Shown here one piece after another: positions 1 to 9,036 of a stretch of DNA of 37,634 nucleotides; within the stretch, counting starts at the first letter, position 1; every line of letters starts with the position of its first letter. The stretch is taken from assembly GCA_016199665.1 (NCBI GenBank), contig JACQGG010000020.1, positions 1 to 37,634 of the forward strand, in the 5' to 3' direction. Made by a program: the position numbers and the translations under genes. Under the pieces are notes generated by a model. It was not told the origin of the DNA. It did no database searches and worked only from the letters and a program-made list of their open reading frames with translations. The stretch is from Acidobacteriota bacterium. Its GTDB lineage: Bacteria; Acidobacteriota; UBA6911; JACQSX01.

Positions 1-1599
1 AGCCTGCCCCACCGCCTGATTGTTGGCGGCAGTAATGCCCATATAGTGGTCGTTTTCAATAACGCGAACCTGCGGGTAGTATTCCCTGACAAATTGCACG
101 CTTCCGTCCGATGAAACATTGTCGGAGAAGATGATCTCAAAATCCTGAAAGGCGCCGTGGTAGAGTGAATCAAAGCAGTTGGCCAGATATTCTTTGCCGT
201 CCCAATTCAGAATGATCACACTGACAAGGGGGGCCGCCATAGCCGCCGCCGCTCTGTGCGGCGCCGCATCCTCCGGCCGGACTTTCCCCAAGGCGGTAGT
301 ACCCAGCTCTTCAGCGCCGCCCGACAGCCGTTGCCATTGGGAGTGTCGCAACTGCTCATAGCACACGGCCAGGACCGCCGCTATCAAAAAGACAAACGCG
401 AAGCTGGCTACAATTTCAGCCACCATTACCAGATTGGCCAGCAGGAACAAAGCGCAGACCAGATTGAACGATCCCCAGACGAACAGGCAGAAGGTTGGGA
501 AATCTCTGGTGAGAACACGCACTGCCTGGGGCGCAAAAGTGACCTTGCTGTAAAGAAAATGCTTGGTCAACAGACCGGACTTGGCCGCATAACTGCGCAC
601 CCAGTTCCAGGCTCCAGCCTGCTGCTTAACGCCCAGGACTGTCTCATAGTAAAAATCGGCCAGATCGTTCATCCTATGGAGCATGTCCCTGGTGGCCGCA
701 GCTTGCGCCTGAAGCATGGATGCTTCCTGTTCCAGGTTTTCAACAACAAACTCTTCTCCCAGCTTCTTTTTCAGTTGCAGCAGTTCCAAATCGCTGTCCA
801 ATTTGCGCAGGGACGTCTGGACCTTCAGTTTGTCTATCGCCAGCGCCTGCATTTCTTTGATAAACAACGTCTTCAAAGCGACAACTTGATCCGCTATTTC
901 GCTTCCCTCTTTCTCAATAGACCTTCTCAGCGCGCGCAGTGGATCGATTTCCCGGGGTGTCGCCTCCACAATCTCTCGGTCTACCTTCGAAAGTTTTGAT
1001 TGCATCGCAGCGTTGGCGGTGCCCAGCTCAACAATGCGGCCGGCCAAAGCCTGCAGGCGGGTGACTGCCTCCTCCATCTCTTCCAGCAGAGAAACTTTCA
1101 CCTTAGGCTGAGGAGGCGCTAGGGCCGGCGCTTTTTTCTCCGCGACCTGGCGGATCCGCGGCAACAGCCTCAACGCCAGCCATAGAGGCAGGCGATACAG
1201 CGGGACAACGGCCAGCAACAGCAGGGCCAAGACGGTGAAGATGGATCTGGGAAATTCTTCGGGTCCGCCCCGGGTCAAAGTCATGAACTGCACCATGAAC
1301 GTCATCTGCAGCAGAACCCCGGCAAGCAGCCCCAGGATCAGCACGCCGATGCGGCGCAACTGTAGCTGATAAAGTCCGAAGATCTGAAAAGCCAGCAGAA
1401 GACTGACTACGATCAGCCACTCGTCATGGTCGACGTCGCCGTAAAGCTTTGCCAGGGGAGTGGCAAAGAAAAACCAGCCGGGTTCTCGCAGCGTCCAGGC
1501 ATAGCTATACAATCTACGAACCACGAAGGCATCAACAGCCACCAGTAGCGGCGTCTGTACCCAGAGAGCCGTCTTTACCAGAGAATCTGAGAATTTCAT
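1..1599 (-). CDS. Membrane/coiled-coil/GT2 glycosyltransferase fusion (3' end outside the window)
   Basis: An uninterrupted frame of 533 codons runs from an ATG at 1599 off the left edge; I checked every codon and found no stop. Residues 1-140 hold about four hydrophobic segments (near 9-27, 62-80, 83-105, 120-140). Residues about 166-315 are charged, heptad-like and probably coiled coil. Two further membrane segments lie near 365-410, and a GT2 domain starts at about residue 457 (VSVIILNWDGKEYL, then D493 and D498 in DNVSSDGS). GT2 enzymes transfer sugars from nucleotide donors; the usual DNGSTDGS Gly is Val here. The start overlaps the stop of the upstream giant gene as ATGA, which implies translational coupling. 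A separate GT2 gene starting at the internal ATG at 240 is possible but unnecessary, since the frame is open throughout. The fused architecture is seen directly; the acceptor is unknown. Confidence 0.75.
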   Translation of the reverse strand, partial: MKFSDSLVKTALWVQTPLLVAVDAFVVRRLYSYAWTLREPGWFFFATPLAKLYGDVDHDEWLIVVSLLLAFQIFGLYQLQLRRIGVLILGLLAGVLLQMTFMVQFMTLTRGGPEEFPRSIFTVLALLLLAVVPLYRLPLWLALRLLPRIRQVAEKKAPALAPPQPKVKVSLLEEMEEAVTRLQALAGRIVELGTANAAMQSKLSKVDREIVEATPREIDPLRALRRSIEKEGSEIADQVVALKTLFIKEMQALAIDKLKVQTSLRKLDSDLELLQLKKKLGEEFVVENLEQEASMLQAQAAATRDMLHRMNDLADFYYETVLGVKQQAGAWNWVRSYAAKSGLLTKHFLYSKVTFAPQAVRVLTRDFPTFCLFVWGSFNLVCALFLLANLVMVAEIVASFAFVFLIAAVLAVCYEQLRHSQWQRLSGGAEELGTTALGKVRPEDAAPHRAAAAMAAPLVSVIILNWDGKEYLANCFDSLYHGAFQDFEIIFSDNVSSDGSVQFVREYYPQVRVIENDHYMGITAANNQAVGQA

Positions 1600-4500
1600 C
1601 CTCTAATCCCGCGCCAAAAATGGTCTCGGCCGATCCGCCACAGCGTCGCGCAGAGAGTCACGAGACTAACCAAAACGCCCACCTCAAGGAGCACTTGAGG
1701 GCCATACTCCGCGACAATCCGATATTGGCCCGGGCGCCGGATATACCAGCCATTGTCATGAAGATTTGCCCTGAAATGTTCCTTGAGAAGGGTCCGGTGG
1801 TTCCGCTCAAAAAACCAGCTCAGGAGCGCCGAAAACTCAAACCAGTGCGAGCGGGAAGCGCGCCGCTCGTCCAGGATATAGGCCTTCCATCCAGGGTGGA
1901 ACTCCTGCCAGAGAAGCAGCCAAAAAGGCCCCTCGCTCCTTACGTCAAAGGTGTAGCGCGTCAGACGAGAGGAGCGATGAACCTCGGCGAAACTGCGGTT
2001 TATGACGGGTCTGGTAATACCCTTGCGCATCTCCACAAGCGCCACTTCAAACGTGGCATCCAACTTTACGTTGAGACCTCCGGGGATGTAGCCTGCAGAC
2101 TCCGCATGGAGGGACGTGGGTTTGGACCACAGGAATTCACTATTCAAACCATTTGCATAGTCCTGCGACTCGGGCTGGAACTGAAACAGTTCTTTGCCCA
2201 GAGTGAAAAGGGGTCGGTCGATTGCATGAGATAACAGACGGGGCCAGTTCTCAAATCTGCCGGAGAAGGGCACTTTGGAGTAAAGCCCCACTTCCTCTAT
2301 CTCAAAAGAATATTCCTGTGGACCTCGAGTCGGCTGGAAAGCCCGGGATCGAGCCAATCGCAGACGTAAGGTCACAGGTCTGGCCTGTGGGCTCCTGGGA
2401 TAGAACTCAGCCCGGAGGTCTGGCCAGTTCAGCTCCAACGTGTTCCCTCTTCCCCCAAAAATATTCGAGTGGGGGAGAGGCAGATACTCCACCGAGTAAA
2501 CCTCCTGGGGAGCAGTTCCTGAAGGCACGGTTATCTGCAGCAGGCGCCGGGGCACATCCTCCTTCGGAGGCTGATCCGCAGGCTGAAGCGGGAAACCCCT
2601 CCAGCCAATCACCTTCACGGCCTCCTCATCGGGGGGCCAGCCGTTCCAGGTTGTGGCCAGAGGCACGCCGTTTTTTTTGACGACAAAGTAGTCCATACCC
2701 CACGAAGTCTCCGCCTGATTGCTTGTGTCGTACACATTCGGGAAGTCCTGCGGAAGCCGGGTTTGGAACACCTGGTACGGCCCCACGGTGTCCGCATACT
2801 TCCATTCCTTCAGCGCCTCGCGCTTGCCGGGAAACAGAGTTTCGTCTCCCTTGCCATCGCCGTCTACATCAATCACCAGTTCCGGCATCAGCGTTTGAGC
2901 CGCACGGTCATCGAGCCGGTAGGTCACCATCAGAGAGGAGGCCTGTGCGAAGTTCGCCCCCCTCAGGTCGACGGACGCAACCAACGCGTCTGGAGCAAAC
3001 TCCGTCTGGCTCTCAGGTTCGAGATCCACTCGAAGTGAGATTCCGTCCCTTCGTAACGCAACAGTCGCTCCATCGAGCTCTTTAACTCTCGCTACGGTTA
3101 TCGTCTGCTCGTCTTCTTTGACTGCAGTCCCCGTAACTTGGGTGATGCGGGAATGCACCTTAGGCTCCTTCAACGTCTCCTGAAGCTCCGTTGGGACTTC
3201 ACTTTCCGCAGTTGTTTCCAACTGCGCGGCGGTTTCCGATACTTTCGGGTAATCCACCTGAACCCTGCTCAGCTCGGCCTTGAGAATGAACGTAGCCGTG
3301 GACCCAAGCCGCGATGTCGCTATCACTCTATCAGTCCGGTTCTCATAGGTGCCGGATACAACCCAGGTGTTTTCGTCAGTCACAAGACTTCGATGGCGAA
3401 GAGCCGATCCATCGGGTCGTTGTACCGGCTGCAAGGTCCAGCTCTCCCAGCGGGACAAGGACACTTTGTCTTCCCTGACCAGTAATGACAGGTCGTTGTA
3501 GATAGACAATTCCCGGATCTCGAAAGTGAAAGGCGCCTCCTTGCTGAGAGCGGCCGTTCCTTTACCCGGCTTTTTCCTGGCAACCAGAAACAATCTCACC
3601 AGGCGAGGCTTGGCAAGCCGGTAGAATGCATCCGCAACCGGCGTATTCCGGACAACGTCGGGTTCAGGAATACCGGCCAGTTCCATGGTACTGAGCTTGG
3701 CGGTGACTTCCAGCTCATTTGGCCGATCTTTGACTCGGCTGGCGGTCGCTGGAATCCACTCGCTGACTTCCTCACTGCCATTATGACTGATCCCAAAAAC
3801 CACATCCATCGCCTGAACTGACGGGTCCGTAACAAACAATCGCAGCTTGAAATACGGGTAATCATCCAGGTCAATGCCGGGAGTCGGACGGCCTGTCGCT
3901 GCTCCGGGCGAAGCGAGATCCGACAGGTCCCTTTCGAGAATCTCATACTCCATTTCAGGGGAATCCTTATCGAAGAACATTCTCACCTGCATGCCATCCG
4001 CTGTCCCTGCTAACGCCGTCACCACGGTCGCCTCCGGTGGGATTCCAGTATCTGCCCGTTCTTTTTCCTTAAAATCCAGACCCTCCCAGATTTGAATACT
4101 GGCCGCCCGGTCATCTGCGTTGTCCAGAAGTTCGGTGAGTCTCTCCACTTTCTGCGGGGTGTAGAGCAATAATTCATTGGCCCCCGGTTTCAACGTGACA
4201 TCCTTCAACTCAATCAAATCGCCGCCGACAGGAAATGGAGTCTGGTACCGCGCCCACGACTTTCCGAAAACCCAGGAGCTCACCAGTCGCTGGAAAGAAA
4301 AAGGGGCCTCAAGGTACCGGGAGCGCAGCCTGAAGTTGCGCGTCTGGTCTCTATTCAGGGACACCCGCAGATCGCGATCCCCGACACTGGATACGTAGAA
4401 ACTCAGATCCCCTTTAACAGAAAAACGGCGCGGGTTGACTAGCAGCATCCTCATGTTGTTGGATCCCCAGCGCCAGCGGTGGTGATGGTCTGTTTCCAAT

Positions 4501-7500
4501 TCGTAAATGTTCTCTCGATCGAGCACAAAGGGTTTGGCTGATCTCTCCGCTGAGCCCTCGCTCCGGGTGATAAGGGGATTGAACCAGCGCGTCGCTTCCA
4601 CTTCCCAGTTGCGTTCCCCGGAAAGTGCAAAAACCGGACTCGAGTGCAAGCGAGGTCTGATCAGCGCACGCATCTGATAATCCCCTGGGGCGGGAACCAA
4701 AACATCGTTTCGATTTTGCGTTATTCCATGCTCATACTTACCGCGAACATCCGTCGGAGCATATCCCGTGGATTGGTAGCGCTCGACGTCCCGGCGTTCC
4801 TGGGTTTGAATTAAATTTCGATAAGGCTCTTCATTTGTTGCCACAATCCGGTTCAAGAGAGAATTTACCTCTGCCTTGGGCGCAACTAAAACTGCGGAAA
4901 CATGGCGGTTCATGTTGCGAGAAAGGAAGAAAAGCCGGGCATTCGCCAGCGAGTCACGATCTGCCATGGACGCAGACCGAAATCCAACAATGACACTCCG
5001 CCGTTTCTCATAACCAATTTCGTAGAGAGTCTGGTCGCCCTTCCGAAGTTCTGCATCCGGGCCGATTTTCTCGCTGGTGCTCAAAGCAGACCAGTCCCCG
5101 TAAGTTGAGGCAATTTGCCGGTCACCCAGAAACAAAAGGGTTGTGGCATTCCCGCCACGGGTGTTGTAGTCCGGGAAGTCTTTGGGCAGGTTTGCCTCGA
5201 ACAGTTTTATCGATACATCCGGAATGTACCTGGGACGCCAGCTTTTCAGATTCGCCAATTGGAAAACCTTGATCTCGTGGCGCCCTCTGTCAAGATTGGC
5301 CTCGCCGTGAAACTGCCACACTCGGGAAAGCTGGACCAGTTGACCGGTGGGGCTGGTTTGGTCCGCAGGCGCCAGCAGTTGATCGTCAACGGTGAGCAGG
5401 ATTTCCGCAGGCCTCTGGTCTGGCACCCTTTGGGAAAGCACGTAGCGTGTTTGGGATTCGGATGCAGAGTTGAAGGCGAGACCGGAACCGTTGCCGGCAG
5501 CCAGGCGATACGGGGAGTCTATCAAGTTCAGAACAAAATCGGCCACGTCCTTGCCCAGAAGCAGCCTGCTCTGGGTGGCACTGAGCAGTGACTCAAGCCT
5601 TTCGAACGGAGCCGTGCCCTGGCTCTTGCCCTGACCGTTGGCAGATACAAAGATTTGCCGGGGATCCCATGCGTTCTTAAACATTGCGGGCAGTGAATCC
5701 AGCTTGGAAGTCTCGTCCTGAAAGTCGCGATACGGAACATTGGTTAGCACGGCGCTCTCTTTGGCGGCGCTCTCCAATGAACTGTCCGGGCGAAGCTCAT
5801 AGAAGGCAAAATAGGGAGTCTCCCGGATCAGCGTGAAGAAGCGGACATCGGCTAAAATCGCGCGTAAGGCCCAATAATCCCTCGGCGGATTCGGAGACAC
5901 GGGAGGAAATACTATGGAAGCATTTTGATAGTCCTTGTGCACCAGCAGGTAGCGAAAGCGCGAAGTCTTCAGGAGTTGATAAGCCATCTCGGGGTCGCCC
6001 CCAACTCCTGAGCTTAGAACCTGCGGTGTGATTCCCAGGCGTCGCCTTCCCGTCAGGGAGTAGCTGATCGGGCCTTTTGCGGGCTCTTCACTGTAACCCG
6101 TCACCAGACCCAGGCTTGGAATCGACCTCAACAGGCCAGGGATGTCGGGAAACGTAAAATACGGCCACCAGCCATAAACCGCAGGACCCATCTCCCACCA
6201 GGGTAGATTGAGGAGACGGTCTCCCTCCCTGTGATTCTTCAAAATGTAAGTGTGAACCCACTGATACGGTTCGGGAATCTTGACGGTCGGTGTGTGGAAC
6301 GGAGCCATATGCCTCTTCCACGGTCCATAGGTTGGGCGGACACTGATCAACTGAGGCCATCCGTTAACAAGAGTAATATGCGACACGATGAGAGCGACTA
6401 TCAGGACTCCCAAGTACGGCCGGAACCTGGTGTGGAGGTGTGAGTTCCAGAAATGCTGGAGTATGTTCTGGACAGTTGCTCCCGCAAGCACCGCGTAAAG
6501 AATGCCCATTATGAAAAGCCAATAGTTGGGTGACTGAATGATGTTAAATCCCGGAACGTAGGTAAACATCAGAACATATAATTTATCAAGTACCGGGTAA
6601 TGGGACGCCGCCGCCAGAACGGTCAGCAGGAGGGAAACCAGAGCAAAGGGCAAAGTTCTCCGTCGGGGCTTCCAGAGCAGACAGGCATAAACATACAGCG
6701 GACACAACAAACTTAGAGGCGCCCACGGAACCTGCATCATTATGCCTGATGCGATGTTGTCCGGATTGCCCGTGATCAGCCGCGAAATCCAGAGTACCCC
6801 GGCCCAAGGCTTGTTGAATTCATACCATTGGATCCTTTGAGTGAAAACACCCTCCGTTACGAACAAATCACCGATTGCGTTGCCCGTGTAGAACCAAACG
6901 ATCGGTAAGATCCAAAAAAAGTTCAACAGGATCATCATGGTGGCAGCGACAGACAAGAACTTGAGCGTCAACCAACCGCGGAGTTCGGGTTCGAATAATA
7001 GTCGAATCAGGATGTAAGCGCCGACGGCAACTCCGGTTATGATGGTGAAGCGAGGGCTCGGTGCGCTCATGAGAAACCCTAACGCGACGAGCAGAGCAGG
7101 CTTTAACGCACCTTTGCCGGGGTTTTCCAAACCCCGAATCACCCCGGCCAGAATCAGCGCATCTCCCCCCAGAGCAAGCGAGAAAAGCGATGTGCCCGGA
7201 AATTCGGGCTGCAACATCGCAAACATGGCAGCCACCAGGCTGGAAATTTGCGAAAACCGGCCTCGAAAAACAGTATGTCCCAAATACAAAACTCCCCAGC
7301 CCAAAGCGGCGGTGGGAACCACCAAGTACAGCCTGTTTAAGACCCACAAGGGTACCTTGAGCCAGTAAAGGACACAGACCATCAAGTGCCAGGGCCCAAA
7401 AGACAGCCAAACGTTGGCCTGGCCCCACAAATTATAGGGGGACCAGGTCGACAGGGCTTCTTCAAGGCTCTTGGCCGGGTCCATGGGGGCAACCAAGTCT

Positions 7501-7622
7501 CCCCAGTTGATATAGGTTCCGGGCGTGAAAAAGCCCGGGCAGTGCCACAGCGCCATGGCCAACAGCACAATCACCAGGGCGGGGCCAAAGCGGCCGATCG
7601 AAGGAACGAGGTTTTTACTCAT
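1596..7622 (-). CDS. Giant (2008 aa) polytopic membrane protein, AftD/DUF3367- and YfhO-like GT-C candidate
   Basis: Residues 1 to about 430 contain a dozen or so hydrophobic segments. The first loop (INWGDLVAPMDP, then TWSPYNLWGQ and FGPWH) resembles, from memory, the layout of mycobacterial AftD/DUF3367 arabinofuranosyltransferases, where acidic residues in this loop are catalytic in GT-C enzymes. About 1500 mostly hydrophilic residues follow, probably several extracytoplasmic beta-sandwich domains, some perhaps carbohydrate-binding. The C-terminus has a YfhO-like FHPGWKAYI stretch and one last membrane helix (VLLEVGVLVSLVTLCATLW). A role as a lipid-sugar-dependent glycosyltransferase on the outer face of the membrane is inference. 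The gene starts at an ATG without a clear Shine-Dalgarno and overlaps the next gene by ATGA. The length is far above a usual GT-C enzyme. A purely structural or glycan-tethering role is an alternative. Confidence 0.8.
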   Translation of the reverse strand: MSKNLVPSIGRFGPALVIVLLAMALWHCPGFFTPGTYINWGDLVAPMDPAKSLEEALSTWSPYNLWGQANVWLSFGPWHLMVCVLYWLKVPLWVLNRLYLVVPTAALGWGVLYLGHTVFRGRFSQISSLVAAMFAMLQPEFPGTSLFSLALGGDALILAGVIRGLENPGKGALKPALLVALGFLMSAPSPRFTIITGVAVGAYILIRLLFEPELRGWLTLKFLSVAATMMILLNFFWILPIVWFYTGNAIGDLFVTEGVFTQRIQWYEFNKPWAGVLWISRLITGNPDNIASGIMMQVPWAPLSLLCPLYVYACLLWKPRRRTLPFALVSLLLTVLAAASHYPVLDKLYVLMFTYVPGFNIIQSPNYWLFIMGILYAVLAGATVQNILQHFWNSHLHTRFRPYLGVLIVALIVSHITLVNGWPQLISVRPTYGPWKRHMAPFHTPTVKIPEPYQWVHTYILKNHREGDRLLNLPWWEMGPAVYGWWPYFTFPDIPGLLRSIPSLGLVTGYSEEPAKGPISYSLTGRRRLGITPQVLSSGVGGDPEMAYQLLKTSRFRYLLVHKDYQNASIVFPPVSPNPPRDYWALRAILADVRFFTLIRETPYFAFYELRPDSSLESAAKESAVLTNVPYRDFQDETSKLDSLPAMFKNAWDPRQIFVSANGQGKSQGTAPFERLESLLSATQSRLLLGKDVADFVLNLIDSPYRLAAGNGSGLAFNSASESQTRYVLSQRVPDQRPAEILLTVDDQLLAPADQTSPTGQLVQLSRVWQFHGEANLDRGRHEIKVFQLANLKSWRPRYIPDVSIKLFEANLPKDFPDYNTRGGNATTLLFLGDRQIASTYGDWSALSTSEKIGPDAELRKGDQTLYEIGYEKRRSVIVGFRSASMADRDSLANARLFFLSRNMNRHVSAVLVAPKAEVNSLLNRIVATNEEPYRNLIQTQERRDVERYQSTGYAPTDVRGKYEHGITQNRNDVLVPAPGDYQMRALIRPRLHSSPVFALSGERNWEVEATRWFNPLITRSEGSAERSAKPFVLDRENIYELETDHHHRWRWGSNNMRMLLVNPRRFSVKGDLSFYVSSVGDRDLRVSLNRDQTRNFRLRSRYLEAPFSFQRLVSSWVFGKSWARYQTPFPVGGDLIELKDVTLKPGANELLLYTPQKVERLTELLDNADDRAASIQIWEGLDFKEKERADTGIPPEATVVTALAGTADGMQVRMFFDKDSPEMEYEILERDLSDLASPGAATGRPTPGIDLDDYPYFKLRLFVTDPSVQAMDVVFGISHNGSEEVSEWIPATASRVKDRPNELEVTAKLSTMELAGIPEPDVVRNTPVADAFYRLAKPRLVRLFLVARKKPGKGTAALSKEAPFTFEIRELSIYNDLSLLVREDKVSLSRWESWTLQPVQRPDGSALRHRSLVTDENTWVVSGTYENRTDRVIATSRLGSTATFILKAELSRVQVDYPKVSETAAQLETTAESEVPTELQETLKEPKVHSRITQVTGTAVKEDEQTITVARVKELDGATVALRRDGISLRVDLEPESQTEFAPDALVASVDLRGANFAQASSLMVTYRLDDRAAQTLMPELVIDVDGDGKGDETLFPGKREALKEWKYADTVGPYQVFQTRLPQDFPNVYDTSNQAETSWGMDYFVVKKNGVPLATTWNGWPPDEEAVKVIGWRGFPLQPADQPPKEDVPRRLLQITVPSGTAPQEVYSVEYLPLPHSNIFGGRGNTLELNWPDLRAEFYPRSPQARPVTLRLRLARSRAFQPTRGPQEYSFEIEEVGLYSKVPFSGRFENWPRLLSHAIDRPLFTLGKELFQFQPESQDYANGLNSEFLWSKPTSLHAESAGYIPGGLNVKLDATFEVALVEMRKGITRPVINRSFAEVHRSSRLTRYTFDVRSEGPFWLLLWQEFHPGWKAYILDERRASRSHWFEFSALLSWFFERNHRTLLKEHFRANLHDNGWYIRRPGQYRIVAEYGPQVLLEVGVLVSLVTLCATLWRIGRDHFWRGIRG

Positions 7623-7678
7623 GATCTATCTGATGGTAACACTGAAAGCCCAGCCTGCCGGCTCTTAGCGGGAGTACC

Positions 7679-9001
7679 TCACTTGTCCATAGGGGGGGGA
7701 ACCTTACTGCAAAAAATTCTGGGAAGCGTCTGCAGAAACGCCCTGTCAAAAATAGCCTCAGAGGTGCATTCATAAGCCAACTCGCCCGCATTCTTTCTAA
7801 ACTCCCGGAGCACGTTCTCGTCACCGAGTAAATCAATCACCGCCTCGGCAAGATCCTCGGCCTGATATTCGATGGTATGCCCGGCTCGGTGCCGGCTTAT
7901 CGTCTGCGCAAACTGGGGAACCGATGTAATAACCACGGGGAGTCCGCACACCAGGTACAGTTTCGGCTTGCCAGGATCACAGTGATAAGCGGGGTTGTCC
8001 GGAAGGTCCGAGTAAGGAGCAACGCCTATGGCGCACCGCGAGAGCGCCCGGCAAAGATCCTCCTGCCTCTTGATGAATCCTTCAAAAACAAAATGTCGGT
8101 CCATGCCCGCCTTGACCACCTCATTCTTGAACGGCCCCCAGTCTCCATAGCCGAACAGGCGCACTTTGACATCGGGAAGCTTCTCTGCAATCAGTGGCAG
8201 GGCTTCGACCAGCAGTGAGAGACCATGATAGAGGCCAGGCCCTCCCACATATCCAATAGTCCGCCGCTCAATGTCATTCATGGGAGATCGTTGAACCAGC
8301 CTGGAGCTGAACCCCAGCGGCACGAGGGTGGAAAGATAGCTCCCTTCCGGAACCCCACCGATCCTGGCGCGCCCCTTTTCGATCCCTTCGGAAATGCTCC
8401 AAGCGAAGTCGGACTTGCGCACCCCAAGCCGATCAAATGCAAAAATCAGCCGGCGAATGACGTTGTGAAAATACAGGCGATCCGACAGAGGAAAATAATC
8501 GATGCTGTAGTGAATCAGCTTACTTACCACCCCCATCTTCTTCAGACACATCCCAACCACAATGGGAAAGCAGCCGATGCCAATAAATAGGTCGAATTTA
8601 CGCCCCAGCCTGAACATTGTTCGAAGGATAGAAAACAGGCAAATCAGGTAAATGGGAAAGATCAGCGGAAGCCGGAACCAGGCATGGTTCTTGAGCCGCC
8701 CACTCCTAATCGTTCGAAAGTGCTTGGCGCCTCCTTTTTCGAAGACGGAAACACGGGCCGTGTCTTCGGTCGCATAGGTGTTGTTGGTGCCAATGACCGC
8801 GAGTGTTCTGACACGCTCCTGAAGGTATTCCTCCAGGACTTCGGTCCGCGCCGTCAGCAGTTCTCCCGCAATCAGGACATCCAAATCGGCCAAAGAGGGG
8901 TAATCCTGCACACCCTGGGAACGTGGGGATTCCACCGGCGTGGAGCTGGAGGCGAACGGGGGCGGATACACGTCCGCATCCCGCCCGGACCGTCCAGACA
9001 T
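7679..9001 (-). CDS. GT4-type (group 1) glycosyltransferase
   Basis: This is a GT-B fold enzyme of about 440 residues. The C-terminal half shows the group 1 pattern: TIGYVGGPGLYHGLSLL, then VRLFGYGDWG, a VFEGFI stretch, an APYSD motif and the donor-binding segment KPKLYLVCGLPVVI. The usual Glu of the EX7E motif is not evident in that segment, as in some GT4 subfamilies with a K-x-Y-L-x-x-G-L-P form. There is no signal peptide, so it is probably cytosolic and transfers a sugar from a nucleotide donor to a growing lipid-linked glycan. The frame can be extended to a TTG at 9034, two bases after the upstream stop. I prefer the ATG at 9001, although neither has a strong ribosome-binding site. It sits between a radical SAM gene and the giant membrane protein gene. 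Confidence 0.85.
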   Translation of the reverse strand: MSGRSGRDADVYPPPFASSSTPVESPRSQGVQDYPSLADLDVLIAGELLTARTEVLEEYLQERVRTLAVIGTNNTYATEDTARVSVFEKGGAKHFRTIRSGRLKNHAWFRLPLIFPIYLICLFSILRTMFRLGRKFDLFIGIGCFPIVVGMCLKKMGVVSKLIHYSIDYFPLSDRLYFHNVIRRLIFAFDRLGVRKSDFAWSISEGIEKGRARIGGVPEGSYLSTLVPLGFSSRLVQRSPMNDIERRTIGYVGGPGLYHGLSLLVEALPLIAEKLPDVKVRLFGYGDWGPFKNEVVKAGMDRHFVFEGFIKRQEDLCRALSRCAIGVAPYSDLPDNPAYHCDPGKPKLYLVCGLPVVITSVPQFAQTISRHRAGHTIEYQAEDLAEAVIDLLGDENVLREFRKNAGELAYECTSEAIFDRAFLQTLPRIFCSKVPPPMDK

Positions 9002-9036
9002 TCTAGGCTCTAATTCTGCCCCAGACTTACCCAAGA

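Noticed and set aside
256..999. Plus-strand open frame of 247 codons
   Set aside because: It is codon-register antisense of the membrane/coiled-coil/GT2 fusion gene and its product has no recognisable motif.
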